Origin: Chromatiales bacterium
Lineage (GTDB): Bacteria > Pseudomonadota > Gammaproteobacteria > UBA6429 > Thiohalophilaceae
Assembly (NCBI GenBank): GCA_027032075.1
Contig: JALVOC010000013.1
Span: 1-51,695 of the forward strand
Length of the DNA stretch: 51,695 bases
Reading direction: 5' to 3'
The first letter of the stretch is position 1. Every line of letters starts with the position of its first letter. The position numbers and the translations under genes are program-made. Positions 22,747-31,343 of the stretch are shown in pieces. The notes below the pieces were generated by a model. That model did no database searches, was not told where the DNA came from, and saw only the letters and a program-made list of their open reading frames with translations.

Positions 22747-23851
22747 TGTCCTTGTCTCCACTGCTATGGGATGCGCCCTTGCTTTCACCGGGAGGACGGC
22801 GGGTACCGGCAGGAGCACAAAACGTTAGCGGCTCCCGCATACTGGCGGGCGGAATACCGATAAAGTCTTCACCATAAGTGCCGCCGGTCAGTAATTCGTA
22901 ACTGCGTTGGCAAACGGCAATGCGCACGCCACATGGATAGATATGCCCTTCATCATCTCGTACTTCTGCATGTGGTCCACGGTAGATAACAGCATGACCA
23001 TAATCGAGACAGGGTTCACCGGTTCCCTTTACCGCGGTCAGGGTCACTGAACGAAACTCGATGTTCTCCACCACCCGCCACGGCCGGGCATCCCATTTAT
23101 CATAGGCCACGGCAAGGAAGCCGGTGTTACGAAAGGCGCGGATGAATTCCTCTTCCTGAAAAGCACCGGAGATGCAACCGCTCCAGAGTTCACTATCCTG
23201 TTTCAGGTGTGGTGGCACTGCTTCGTCACTGACGATATCGGAAATCGCCACGCGGCCGCCGGGTTTCAGCACGCGGTAAATCTCCTTCAGCAACTGCTGC
23301 TTTTGCTGATCGTCAACCAGGTTGAGCACACAGTTGGAAATCACCAGGTCCACCGAGTTATCCGCGATGAGCGGTCGTTCCTTTCGCTGTTGCTGCTGCC
23401 AATGATGCAGGCGATCCAGATCATTGATATCGTTTACCGGATTTTGTTGCAGGTATTCTTCCATTGCATGCAGATCCAGCGCCAGATCCTGAATATGACC
23501 CTTGTAAAACTCCACCCGCTCACCACCGATCTTTTCTGCCATTTCCTTTTGGTACTTGCGTGCCAGTGCCAGCATGTCATCGTTCATATCTATGCCGATG
23601 ACCTTGCCGTGCTCGCCCACCAGTTGTGCCGCCATGTAACAAATCTTGCCACCACCTGAACCCAGGTCCAGCACAATATCACCCTCGCGCACGTAGCGCG
23701 AGGGATCGCCGCAACCGTAGTCTTTGTCGATGATTTCCTGCGGCAGAATGGTCAGCAATTCACTATCGTACTCCACCGGACAGCACAGTTCCGCCTGTCT
23801 CTCCTGCGCACCTTCTGAATAGCGTTGTAACACATCGGTTTTTACATTCAT
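22730..23851 (-). CDS. arsM: ArsM-type arsenite methyltransferase, arsenosugar branch
   Basis: This 373-residue protein starts at the ATG at 23851, 14 bases after arsS. It is an SAM-dependent As(III) methyltransferase: VLDLGSGGGKICYMAAQLVG is SAM motif I, and the thiol ligands are candidates in ELCCPVEYD near residue 24, DYGCGDPS near 46 and ISNCVLNL and WSGCISGAF in the middle. The N-terminal CCPVEYD and the long insertion between SAM motifs are typical of the arsenosugar-type ArsM. The C-terminus ends in three consecutive Cys residues (DSGCCC), which could bind arsenite. It makes dimethylarsenic for ArsS. An upstream in-frame extension to 23920 overlaps arsS and is not preferred. Confidence 0.9.
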   Translation of the reverse strand: MNVKTDVLQRYSEGAQERQAELCCPVEYDSELLTILPQEIIDKDYGCGDPSRYVREGDIVLDLGSGGGKICYMAAQLVGEHGKVIGIDMNDDMLALARKYQKEMAEKIGGERVEFYKGHIQDLALDLHAMEEYLQQNPVNDINDLDRLHHWQQQQRKERPLIADNSVDLVISNCVLNLVDDQQKQQLLKEIYRVLKPGGRVAISDIVSDEAVPPHLKQDSELWSGCISGAFQEEEFIRAFRNTGFLAVAYDKWDARPWRVVENIEFRSVTLTAVKGTGEPCLDYGHAVIYRGPHAEVRDDEGHIYPCGVRIAVCQRSYELLTGGTYGEDFIGIPPASMREPLTFCAPAGTRRPPGESKGASHSSGDKDSGCCC

Positions 23852-23865
23852 TTCGATGACTCCGT

Positions 23866-24828
23866 TTATTTCAAAGCGCCGCCACAACTGCTGCCCTGGC
23901 CCGCAGTACAGCCGTAACAATGATCGGCGATAACAATGGGATTACCCGGCAACTCACCGGGCTGTAAATCGCGAATATGGGTTTTAGGCCTGTGCCTGAG
24001 TTTTAACGGCAACTCCAGCATCTGGTTAAAATCACAATCGTACAGATACCCCTGCCAATCCACACTCAGCAAGGTGCGGCACATCACTGTTTCCAGGTTG
24101 GTGTCCTGATGTGCATCTTTTAACAGCCGCATATACTCTGCAAACTGCTTTCTGGAAATCAGGGTGCTGCCGAAACGTTTGATCGGCATGTTGGCGATCG
24201 TAAACAAATTATTGAAGCTTATACCGAAGTGACGATGTAATTCCCGTTTGTAATCAGCTTCCAGGCTGCATTGCGATGGCGGCAAATAGGGACCTGTGGG
24301 ATTATAAACAAGATTCAGTTGCAAACCGCTATCAGCCTGACCATAGCCAACCGCATTCAGTTTTTTGATCCCTTCGATGCTGCCTTCATAAACACCTTTG
24401 CCGCGCTGGCCATCCACATTTTCCCTTAAATAACATGGCAATGAGGCCACCACCTCCACTTCGTGGCCAGCGAGGAACTCCGCCAGCTCCTCCTGTCCGC
24501 TTTCATTGAGAACCGTGAGATTGCAACGATCCATGACATGCACATTCCGTTGCCGTGCCTGCTTCACCAGGTAACGAAAATGCGGGTTCAATTCCGGCGC
24601 GCCACCGGTCAAATCCAGCGTCTGGATATGGGCACGCTGTAAAAACCCAAGCACTTCATCAACCGTTTGCCTCGACATTTCCTCCTTGCGTGTCGGCCCG
24701 GCGTTGACGTGGCAATGCAAACATTGCTGGTTACACTTATAACCCAGATTGACCTGCAGGGTTTGCAAAGACTTGCGCTGGATGGCCGGAAAATCGGTAT
24801 CTTTCAACAAAGGCAAGGTGGCATGCAT
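23866..24828 (-). CDS. arsS: Arsenosugar biosynthesis radical SAM protein ArsS
   Basis: This 320-residue radical SAM enzyme carries CNQQCLHC near residue 32, the CxxxCxxC ligands for the 4Fe-4S cluster, then LDLTGGAPELN near 93. The C-terminal half has MCRTLLSVDWQGYLYDCDFNQML and DHCYGCTAGQGSSCGG, the Cys-rich segment of the TIGR04167 family. ArsS couples a 5'-deoxyadenosyl radical to dimethylarsenite to give the arsenosugar precursor. ATG 24828 begins MHATLPLLKDT. It heads a four-gene operon arsS-arsM-GT-GT on the minus strand. Confidence 0.93.
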   Translation of the reverse strand: MHATLPLLKDTDFPAIQRKSLQTLQVNLGYKCNQQCLHCHVNAGPTRKEEMSRQTVDEVLGFLQRAHIQTLDLTGGAPELNPHFRYLVKQARQRNVHVMDRCNLTVLNESGQEELAEFLAGHEVEVVASLPCYLRENVDGQRGKGVYEGSIEGIKKLNAVGYGQADSGLQLNLVYNPTGPYLPPSQCSLEADYKRELHRHFGISFNNLFTIANMPIKRFGSTLISRKQFAEYMRLLKDAHQDTNLETVMCRTLLSVDWQGYLYDCDFNQMLELPLKLRHRPKTHIRDLQPGELPGNPIVIADHCYGCTAGQGSSCGGALK

Positions 24829-24891
24829 TACTCTGTTTACTCCTCTTCATTTTTCACTCTACTGATCATATAAAGATTGTATAAGCAGGGG

Positions 24892-24934
24892 AACCCCGAT
24901 TGATTCGTACTTGCGGAAAGACCATCTCGGGGTT
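24892..24934. promoter_or_regulatory. Inverted repeat upstream of arsS
   Basis: AACCCCGA at 24892-24899 and TCGGGGTT at 24927-24934 are perfect 8-bp complements across 27 bases, in the 134-base gap between the methyltransferase gene stop and arsS. It may be a weak terminator (no T-tract) or a regulatory site. The AT-rich TTATACAATCTTTATATG stretch between it and arsS could hold the operon promoter. Confidence 0.4.
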
Positions 24935-24962
24935 TCTTGGAAATCAATGTGCATCGCTAACG

Positions 24963-25622
24963 TCAATCCTGCTTCTTTCTCCTTTTCGCCAGGTAGACAG
25001 CCAAAAACCCGCCCCATGGCAATTTTCCCGGCAGGCTGTTTTCAAGCGTTCGTGCCAGTTTGCCGCCACTTGGGAAAAAGATCGCCGTTTTATGCTTAAG
25101 CATAACGGCAGGGGGTGACAACGCTTTTTGCCAACTAGCCACATTTTTCCAGGTATCCCAGCGTGCTCCCCGGTAACCGCCACGCTCACGCTTTTGCCAA
25201 TACAACAGGCTGTGGCGGTTGAGTAACCCCAGCAACACCCCGTGGCGCGCCACCCGCCAGCACTCCGCCAGCGCCTGTTGCGGATTGTCAACAAAACACA
25301 GGCTGGTGATCGCGGCGACATAGTCGAAACTTTCCGACGACAGCGGCAACGCCAAAGCGTTGCCTCTTATATAAGGTATGTTGGCACTCTGCGCCTGCGC
25401 AAAGGCGAGCATTCTCTCGTCCGCTTCCACACCGGTAACGACCAGCCCGGCATCGGCAAAACGACGGCTGAAGTACCCGCTGCCACTGCCAACATCCAGC
25501 AGGCTCATGCCGGTCTGCGGCCGCAACAGTTGCATCAATAAGGCAAACTCACGCTCACCTATCCAGGCACCACGTGATGTGTGATACCATGCTTCATACG
25601 TTACCGGATCAAGATTCATCAT
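24963..25622 (-). CDS. Class I SAM-dependent methyltransferase
   Basis: This 219-residue protein starts at one of two adjacent ATGs (25622 or 25619). It has LLDVGSGSGYFSRRFADAG as SAM motif I, VTGVEADERML as motif II, and YVAAITSLCFVDNPQQAL as the post-I region, the UbiE/Methyltransf_11 pattern. The C-terminus is basic (YLAKRRKKQD). It begins 7 bases after the small membrane gene, so it reads as the last gene of the multihaem cytochrome operon; it also lies just upstream of arsS. Substrate unknown: haem or quinone-related, arsenic-related or small acids are all possible. Confidence 0.85.
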   Translation of the reverse strand: MMNLDPVTYEAWYHTSRGAWIGEREFALLMQLLRPQTGMSLLDVGSGSGYFSRRFADAGLVVTGVEADERMLAFAQAQSANIPYIRGNALALPLSSESFDYVAAITSLCFVDNPQQALAECWRVARHGVLLGLLNRHSLLYWQKRERGGYRGARWDTWKNVASWQKALSPPAVMLKHKTAIFFPSGGKLARTLENSLPGKLPWGGFLAVYLAKRRKKQD

Positions 25623-25628
25623 AAACGG

Positions 25629-25793
25629 TTAAATAAAATACACGCTAAATGCCGACAAAGCGGCTACAACCGGAAGCGTAACCAGACAGGCAAACTTGTT
25701 GTCGACAACAAAAATATTCATCTGCCGGATAAAACACCATCCCGGTAATATCAATAATCCCAGAACAATGATAATGAGAATTTTGCGTTTCAT
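25629..25793 (-). CDS. Small membrane protein, 54 residues
   Basis: This short frame runs MKRKILIIIVLGLLILPG through a central RQMNIFVVDNK to a second hydrophobic segment LVTLPVVAALSAFSVYF, ending FI. It has two predicted transmembrane helices with a short polar loop and a basic N-terminus favouring the cytoplasm. It starts 13 bases after the pentahaem gene stop and ends 7 bases before the methyltransferase start, so spacing supports a real operon gene, though its ribosome site is weak. It could be an assembly factor or subunit of the membrane redox complex. No family is recognised. Confidence 0.6.
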   Translation of the reverse strand: MKRKILIIIVLGLLILPGWCFIRQMNIFVVDNKFACLVTLPVVAALSAFSVYFI

Positions 25794-25805
25794 CGCCCGG
25801 CTCTG

Positions 25806-26774
25806 TTACCGGCCTGTTTGCCTTACCACTTCATCTGCTGTTTTGTCTGTAATCACCCGGAGACGTTTTAATTCACCAATACCCCCCTTGATACGCAACA
25901 AATCACCATCGAGGGCAGGATGGCCGTGCCACCATTGATAATCGGGCGATTGGTGGCCGACGCCAAGCAATACATTTTTCAGGTGATGTGAACGCATTTT
26001 GTTGAATCGTTGTTCAGTGGCAGTCAGTTCCTCCGGGCTGAATTCGGTACGCGCCTGCTGCAACAGCCCGGCGGCTTCGCGCACTTTCATGCGTCCGATG
26101 TTCAGCATTGCCTCGCCATTTTCGAATAACCTTGTTACATAGCGTGGCGCGTGGCAATCCTGGCAGACCGCGCGCATAACCTCCGCTACATCTTCCTGTT
26201 TTGTTGTATGCATAATGTCTTGCCGCACGCCTGCACTGACGTTGTGGTTACCCTGGTGCAGATGACAATAGGCGCAGCCGGGTGCACGGTAATTGGCCTG
26301 TTCAAGCGGCTGTGACCAGTCCCACTCCTTTTGTTCCAGACGCAGAATGATGCCGTGCTTGGAGGTTGCATAACTGTGCACTACCGGATCTTTTTCTCCG
26401 CCATGACAATCGATACAGACCGAATTACGCCGGGCTTTTTTTGTTGCACCCTGATGCGTATTACCATGACAGGTAACACAATTGGCAACAGCCGGCTTGC
26501 TCTTCCCATGCGCACTCTGTTGCCAGGCGTCAATCAAATCAGGGGATGTTTTCCTGTGACAACGGATACAATCACCATTGCTGAATTCTCCTGCGGGCGG
26601 CTGGTCATCACCGGCCGCCCATGCGGTTCCGCCGGCGCCTGTAAAAAACACAAGGAGCATAAACACCGCATTAACCCCTGCGCGCTGCAAGATAGACATT
26701 GCCCGGGCGGCGCTTAGGTTTTTCCCCCGGCTCAGGCCGTCGGAAGCCACACATGGATCGTAGCCATCCAGCAT
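25806..26774 (-). CDS. Pentahaem cytochrome c, paralogue of the adjacent octahaem protein
   Basis: This protein has five CXXCH haem sites: CIRCH (about 69), CVTCH (99), CIDCH (120), CAYCH (167) and CQDCH (204), numbering from the ATG at 26774. That start overlaps the upstream stop as TGATG and has AGGGAG 8 bases before it, but puts a 28-residue leader in front of the signal sequence (VFMLLVFFTGAGGTAWAA); the ATG at 26699 is the alternative. The segment SKHG...WDWSQPLEQANYRAP-CAYCH is clearly homologous to the octahaem neighbour. The mature protein is periplasmic. It probably passes electrons to or from the octahaem protein. Confidence 0.88.
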   Translation of the reverse strand: MLDGYDPCVASDGLSRGKNLSAARAMSILQRAGVNAVFMLLVFFTGAGGTAWAAGDDQPPAGEFSNGDCIRCHRKTSPDLIDAWQQSAHGKSKPAVANCVTCHGNTHQGATKKARRNSVCIDCHGGEKDPVVHSYATSKHGIILRLEQKEWDWSQPLEQANYRAPGCAYCHLHQGNHNVSAGVRQDIMHTTKQEDVAEVMRAVCQDCHAPRYVTRLFENGEAMLNIGRMKVREAAGLLQQARTEFSPEELTATEQRFNKMRSHHLKNVLLGVGHQSPDYQWWHGHPALDGDLLRIKGGIGELKRLRVITDKTADEVVRQTGR

Positions 26775-28129
26775 CAGTTGTGCTCCCTGTTGTATTCGGT
26801 GTATTCACCTTTCAACCACAATTCCTGCGGCGCGGCACGCCGCCCGATTGCCTTTTCCTCCTCACCAAGGGTACGCAACACATTGGCCGCACGCCGGATA
26901 GCGGTAAGCTTCCGTTCCATTGCGGCATGACCTTTGGCAACAAAGGCAGGGTCAGCATGTGCTGCACCCTTGTAGGCACCCAGATTATCAAAGTACCACA
27001 TTTCGAAGTAATCGCGTTCGATGGGGGAGACGTTGAAAAAGGCCGAGGCCTGACCCTCGAAAAAGCCGATTCGCTCATAAGGCAGGTAGCGCCCCATCCA
27101 GTCATTGGGATAGGGTGGACGTTCTTCGGCAGCCGGATAAAGCATACCGTCAGCGCGCAGATCCTTGAGCACTCTTTCAGCGGCATATAGCTTCTGCCAG
27201 GCCTGTTTACGTTCCTTGTCCAGTTCGGCCAGCCTTTGCCGCGACCAGTCCGCTTCATGACAGTCGCTGCATACCTTTACCCACTGATCACGCTTGACTT
27301 CATTATTGGAGGTCAACGGATTGACTTGCCTGATACCGAATTTCCAGATCGATTTGTCCGCCACCTGATGCTTGCCGTTTCTCATGTGACAGTAGGCGCA
27401 GGTGGGGGCCTTGTAATTGCCTTTTTGCAACGGCTTCGACCAGTCCCAGTCCTGCCCTTCTTTCAGATAAAGCTGCCCGTGTTTCGAGGCAAAATAGGTT
27501 TCATCATCGGGATGGGGCGGCCCGCTGTGACAGGTGATGCACCCTTCCGGCCGCCGTGCTTCGGCGGCATTAAAGCGATGGCGTGTATGGCAGGAATCAC
27601 ACTTGGTTGCCACCGAATGACATTGCAAACAGGCCGTCACTTCCGCCTTGGGCTTGTCGACAAAATGTTTGGCATCCAGCGCCCGTTCCATCGCCAGGGC
27701 ATGGCTGGGAAAACCGTAACGTTTCTCATCCTGAAACTGCCCGTGCTGGGTTGCATGACAGCCACCGCAAACATCCGGTGTGGGCAGATGCAAATTCTGA
27801 TGATCGTTGCCATGACAGTCGCTGCAATAAACTTTTTTACCTGCCTGTGAATGGCGGCTGGCACGCCAGTCCTTGACAATCCCGGGGGTGACACCTTCAT
27901 GACAGGCGACACATTCCTTGCCTTTGAAGGTGCCTTTCATGGTCTGCACCGAATCATAAAAATCATCCGGATCCCAGTATGCAAACACCGCCTGCGGCAG
28001 CCATTGCCTCGAATAGAGTCCTGCACCACTGCCGCTCTTGCTCCAGTTTACATAGACGAATCCGGCCGGTATCGCCAGCAAGGCGATAACGATGGGAACC
28101 CAGACATAACGAACCGGCTTGTGTTTCAT
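26774..28129 (-). CDS. Octahaem HAO-like cytochrome c, membrane anchored
   Basis: This 451-residue protein starts at the ATG at 28129, overlapping the upstream TAA by one base with GGAGC just before it. Residues 9-28 form an uncleaved N-terminal membrane anchor. Eight CXXCH sites follow: CVACH 73, CSDCH 102, CGGCH 121, CLQCH 167, CDSCH 177, CITCH 197, CAYCH 244 and CSDCH 287. Eight haems, the YKAPTCAYCHM stretch and the helical C-terminus with MWYFDNLGAYKGAAH match the hydroxylamine oxidoreductase superfamily, which includes hydroxylamine oxidisers and nitrite or hydroxylamine reducers. Whether the Tyr that crosslinks the P460 haem is present cannot be judged by eye. A role in nitrogen-oxide conversion is inference. 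Confidence 0.88.
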   Translation of the reverse strand: MKHKPVRYVWVPIVIALLAIPAGFVYVNWSKSGSGAGLYSRQWLPQAVFAYWDPDDFYDSVQTMKGTFKGKECVACHEGVTPGIVKDWRASRHSQAGKKVYCSDCHGNDHQNLHLPTPDVCGGCHATQHGQFQDEKRYGFPSHALAMERALDAKHFVDKPKAEVTACLQCHSVATKCDSCHTRHRFNAAEARRPEGCITCHSGPPHPDDETYFASKHGQLYLKEGQDWDWSKPLQKGNYKAPTCAYCHMRNGKHQVADKSIWKFGIRQVNPLTSNNEVKRDQWVKVCSDCHEADWSRQRLAELDKERKQAWQKLYAAERVLKDLRADGMLYPAAEERPPYPNDWMGRYLPYERIGFFEGQASAFFNVSPIERDYFEMWYFDNLGAYKGAAHADPAFVAKGHAAMERKLTAIRRAANVLRTLGEEEKAIGRRAAPQELWLKGEYTEYNREHN

Positions 28130-28344
28130 TATTTGCTCCGCTCCCGCCACCAGCGCACTACACCCAAAAACAGCAGCAACAGGACACCGACCCACAGCAA
28201 CCACAACAAATCACCATTGGTACCTGCACGGGTTGCGGCAATGACCTGCTCGGCGTCCTGCGACAACATCATATGATCACGGGTGTGATGCGCCCAGGCA
28301 GCCGGCTGAAACAACAAGCCGAAGAGCACGATGATTTTTTTCAT
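28129..28344 (-). CDS. Small membrane protein of the multihaem operon, 71 residues
   Basis: This small protein starts at the ATG at 28344 with a strong GGAGGAGA ribosome site. It begins with a signal-like helix (KKIIVLFGLLFQPAAWA), then a short periplasmic part rich in His and Met (HHTRDHMMLSQ), and ends in a C-terminal membrane helix (LLWLLWVGVLLLLFLGVV) with a basic RWWRERSK tail. The HHTRDHMM segment could bind a metal or haem. Its start overlaps the stop of the upstream fusion gene by 4 bases, and its own stop overlaps the octahaem start, so the three are translationally coupled. Family not recognised. Confidence 0.75.
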   Translation of the reverse strand: MKKIIVLFGLLFQPAAWAHHTRDHMMLSQDAEQVIAATRAGTNGDLLWLLWVGVLLLLFLGVVRWWRERSK

Positions 28345-30746
28345 CCCGTCTCTCCTCCCGTCCGTGCAGCAACGGCGATTGCGGCCGATGGTTTGGCTGA
28401 GGGTTCGATCAGTGATCCGAGCTTTTGCCATACCTGCTTTGCCGGGCGGAAACTGTCGAGGATACCTTGCGCCGCCAAGCGACCGGCGGCAATCGCAGTG
28501 ACCACCAGATCGGGACCGTGGGTATTGTCACCACCGGCATAGATTTTCGGGTGCGAAGTCCTGCCATGCTCATCCACCTGGATGACACCCCGTTCATCGG
28601 TTGCCACACCCAAACGCATCAGCCACTCCGGCGTCCTGGCAAGCTGACCGATTGCACAGATGAGCACATCGCATTCAAGCGTTTCACGATCAAATCGCAC
28701 ACCACTTACCCGGCTCTCACCGAGAATGGCTTCCGGGGTGTGTTGAAACAAAAACCGCACACCCTCATCCAGGGCAGCCTGTTTTTCCTTTGGTGAGGCA
28801 CGCATGCTCTCCTCGCTACCACGGCAAACCACCGTCACTTCCTTTGCCATCTGGCGCACGGCGGCACGGGCACAATCCATGGCACTGTCACCACCGCCCA
28901 GCACGAGCACCTTTTTGCCTGACAATTCCACACCACCAGCATCCCGGTTAACCCGGGCAAGATAATCAATGGCCGTCATCACCCCGGGCAGATCCTGCCC
29001 CGGCAATGACAACTTGCGGGATGTTTGTGCACCCGTGCCAAGGAAAACCGCATCCTGTTCGTTTATCAGTACCCGTAACAGTGTCTCATCCACTTCCATC
29101 CCCAGACGGAACTGCACCCCTGCTTCTTCCAGCAACCGTTGTCGCCGGTGAAGCAGGTCTTTCGCCAGCTTGAATGGTGGCACGCCGCTGGCAAGCAAAC
29201 CACCCACCAATTGCTGTTTGTCAAATACGCTTACCTTGCAACCCGCCTTGTTTAATTGATCCGCACAGGCCAGCCCGGCAGGGCCCGCACCAATCACAGC
29301 AATGCGCTTGCCATTACCCGGCTTCGCAGGCGCTGGCCGCCAACCACGCTTGAGCGCTTCGTCAGCAAGAAAACGCTCTGCGGCGCCAATGGTGACCGCA
29401 CCACCCGTTTCATTGGCCTTGGTACATGCACCCTCACACAAGCGGTGCTGCGGGCACAGGCGGCCACACACTTCCGGCAGGTTGCTGGTGGTATGGGCAA
29501 TCTCTGCGGCTTTTTCGATCTCACCCGCTGCCACTGCCTCCAGCCATTCCGGAATACGGTTGGATAGTGGGCAGGCATTGATGCAACCCGGTACGCCACA
29601 GTCGAGGCAACGTGTCGCCTGGGCCTGAATTTGTTCGAGCGTTATCGGTGCCGTGATCTCATTCCAATCATTTAAACGCTCCCCGGCAGGACGAAGTTCC
29701 AGCTCCTGACGCGGTGCTGATGGTTGCACTTTTTTCTTCAGCAAATGACTGGCGTTCTGCACCAGTTTGGGACGAAACAGATTACGCACATCACGAATTT
29801 CCAACGCATCGGTAGGACAGGAGACCACACAACGGGCGCAGCCCATACAATCTTCCAGTGCCGTCACCCGGCCGCTCTGTTTACCTTGTTGCCATACCGG
29901 GATACCCATATCACAGACCTGCTCACATCGCCGGCAGTCATTGCATTTGTCCTGTTGCATATTGATGCCGTAAAAACCGGCATGATTGAGCAGACCGAAG
30001 GTCGCGCCATAGGGGCAGAGGTAGCGGCAATAAAAACGGTTACCCACCAGAGGGGCAACAAAAAAGGTGCCGAAATAGGTCAGGCCGACGATCAGATAAA
30101 ATCCGCCGACAAAGCTTACCGTCCAGGAGTTGGGCGGGAACTGGGTTACCACCATCACCCCGGCGTAGTAAACGAAAAAAAACCATTTGGAATGGCGCAG
30201 ACGCCAGCTCCATTTTGAACGTACGGTGCGGTCGCGGAAGGCAAAGCCCACGGTTTCACGAACGCCGACACAGGGGCAATTAAAACCACAAATTATTCTG
30301 CGGCCGAAGAGAAACACCAGCGCCAGAATGAGAAAGAAGCTTACCGTACCCGGTACATGCAGGGCCGGAAACACCGGCTGCCCCCAGAGAAAACCGATAT
30401 AAGGTTCATACACAGGATAAAGCCAGGGGATCAACCACCAGAACACCGTCACCATCGCAACCAGAATAATCAGCCGTTTGCGGGTGTAGGCATTTTTCTC
30501 GGCACCAATGCGCCAAAGACCGAATACAAAGATGATCGCATACTCGGTATAACGATTGAGCCAGATGGGGTTGTCGAACCAGAACAGCCAGGTCTCGTTA
30601 AGCCAGCCAAAAAAAGCCAGGGTAAAAGCAGCCATGCTCAACAGCTGCACCCAAAGAGGATAGCGTGCCGGCATCAGATCCTGCCGGCTGCCGGGGATGC
30701 TGCGTGGCATATGGTAAATCGGTTGTTCAGTCACGCTGGAACTCAT
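28341..30746 (-). CDS. NapH/CcoG-like Fe-S membrane module fused to GltD-like NAD(P)H flavoprotein
   Basis: This 801-residue fusion starts at the ATG at 30746, 6 bases after GAGGT. Residues about 35-230 hold several membrane helices. GFNCPCVG near 155 and CRYLCPYG near 243 are the CxxxCP motifs of NapH-like quinol-linked proteins, then CNDCRRCEQVC near 270 and CMGCARCVVSCP near 302 bind two 4Fe-4S clusters. Residues about 345-470 carry a third ferredoxin-like region (CLDCGVPGCINACP), and about 480-780 is a GltD/pyridine nucleotide-disulfide reductase unit: IAVIGAGPAGLA (FAD), VLVLGGGDSAMDCA (NAD(P)H) and GGDNTHGPDLV (FAD). It could link NAD(P)H, quinones and the periplasmic haem proteins encoded after it. 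Confidence 0.9.
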   Translation of the reverse strand: MSSSVTEQPIYHMPRSIPGSRQDLMPARYPLWVQLLSMAAFTLAFFGWLNETWLFWFDNPIWLNRYTEYAIIFVFGLWRIGAEKNAYTRKRLIILVAMVTVFWWLIPWLYPVYEPYIGFLWGQPVFPALHVPGTVSFFLILALVFLFGRRIICGFNCPCVGVRETVGFAFRDRTVRSKWSWRLRHSKWFFFVYYAGVMVVTQFPPNSWTVSFVGGFYLIVGLTYFGTFFVAPLVGNRFYCRYLCPYGATFGLLNHAGFYGINMQQDKCNDCRRCEQVCDMGIPVWQQGKQSGRVTALEDCMGCARCVVSCPTDALEIRDVRNLFRPKLVQNASHLLKKKVQPSAPRQELELRPAGERLNDWNEITAPITLEQIQAQATRCLDCGVPGCINACPLSNRIPEWLEAVAAGEIEKAAEIAHTTSNLPEVCGRLCPQHRLCEGACTKANETGGAVTIGAAERFLADEALKRGWRPAPAKPGNGKRIAVIGAGPAGLACADQLNKAGCKVSVFDKQQLVGGLLASGVPPFKLAKDLLHRRQRLLEEAGVQFRLGMEVDETLLRVLINEQDAVFLGTGAQTSRKLSLPGQDLPGVMTAIDYLARVNRDAGGVELSGKKVLVLGGGDSAMDCARAAVRQMAKEVTVVCRGSEESMRASPKEKQAALDEGVRFLFQHTPEAILGESRVSGVRFDRETLECDVLICAIGQLARTPEWLMRLGVATDERGVIQVDEHGRTSHPKIYAGGDNTHGPDLVVTAIAAGRLAAQGILDSFRPAKQVWQKLGSLIEPSAKPSAAIAVAARTGGETG

Positions 30747-30904
30747 AAACATACCTCAAAACATTTACACTGTGGCACTCCACCCGCCAGATGCGAATTC
30801 CGACTGCATGTACCTGATACGCTAAATAACCGTGCAGGTAACCTGCAACATTAAATTACGGGAATAACCAACATCGAAGTGAATACTTTTTCCCGCACGA
30901 TTAT

Positions 30905-31258
30905 TCAGAATGTCATCACGTGGTCACTATTTTTCACCAGTTGTGCCAACACCTTCATCGAGCCCCTCTCAATCCCGGGGAGCAACGCGGCTTCATCAAT
31001 GGCGCAATCATCCAGAGCCATGCCACAAGCATGGACTTCCAGCCCGCATTCCATCAACTCGGTGAGGAGCGATTCAAGATCGGCCGCACCTTCCGGCACC
31101 TTGTGATCACGCCGTCCCACTTCCACGCCATCATCGAGCAGATGCACCCGCACCTGCATGTCTTCCGCCAGTGCCGCACCGGCAAACCGCAACGCATGCC
31201 AGGCCTTGTTGTCTTCCTTATAGGGCGCATTCTGAATCACAATCGTAACGCTGCTCAT
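30905..31258 (-). CDS. DsrE family protein
   Basis: This 117-residue protein has the DsrE/TusD-like alpha-beta fold: SVTIVIQNAPYKEDNKAWHALRFA at the N-terminus, VRVHLLDDGVEVG in the centre, and the Cys residues in LEVHACGMALDDCAI near residue 78-84. Proteins of this family carry or relay sulfane sulfur on such Cys residues, or act as structural partners. It is monocistronic or in a loose group with the VTT-rhodanese gene upstream (85-base gap). ATG 31258 follows AGAGGC by 8 bases. A role in sulfur trafficking is inferred from family and from the two rhodanese fusions nearby. Confidence 0.88.
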   Translation of the reverse strand: MSSVTIVIQNAPYKEDNKAWHALRFAGAALAEDMQVRVHLLDDGVEVGRRDHKVPEGAADLESLLTELMECGLEVHACGMALDDCAIDEAALLPGIERGSMKVLAQLVKNSDHVMTF

Positions 31259-31343
31259 CGTATCTGCCTCTTTGTTATTACCTTCTCAACCAAAGTGGAA
31301 GCTATACGCTTCTGCAAGAATGCCACTCCCATACTTTGTATCC

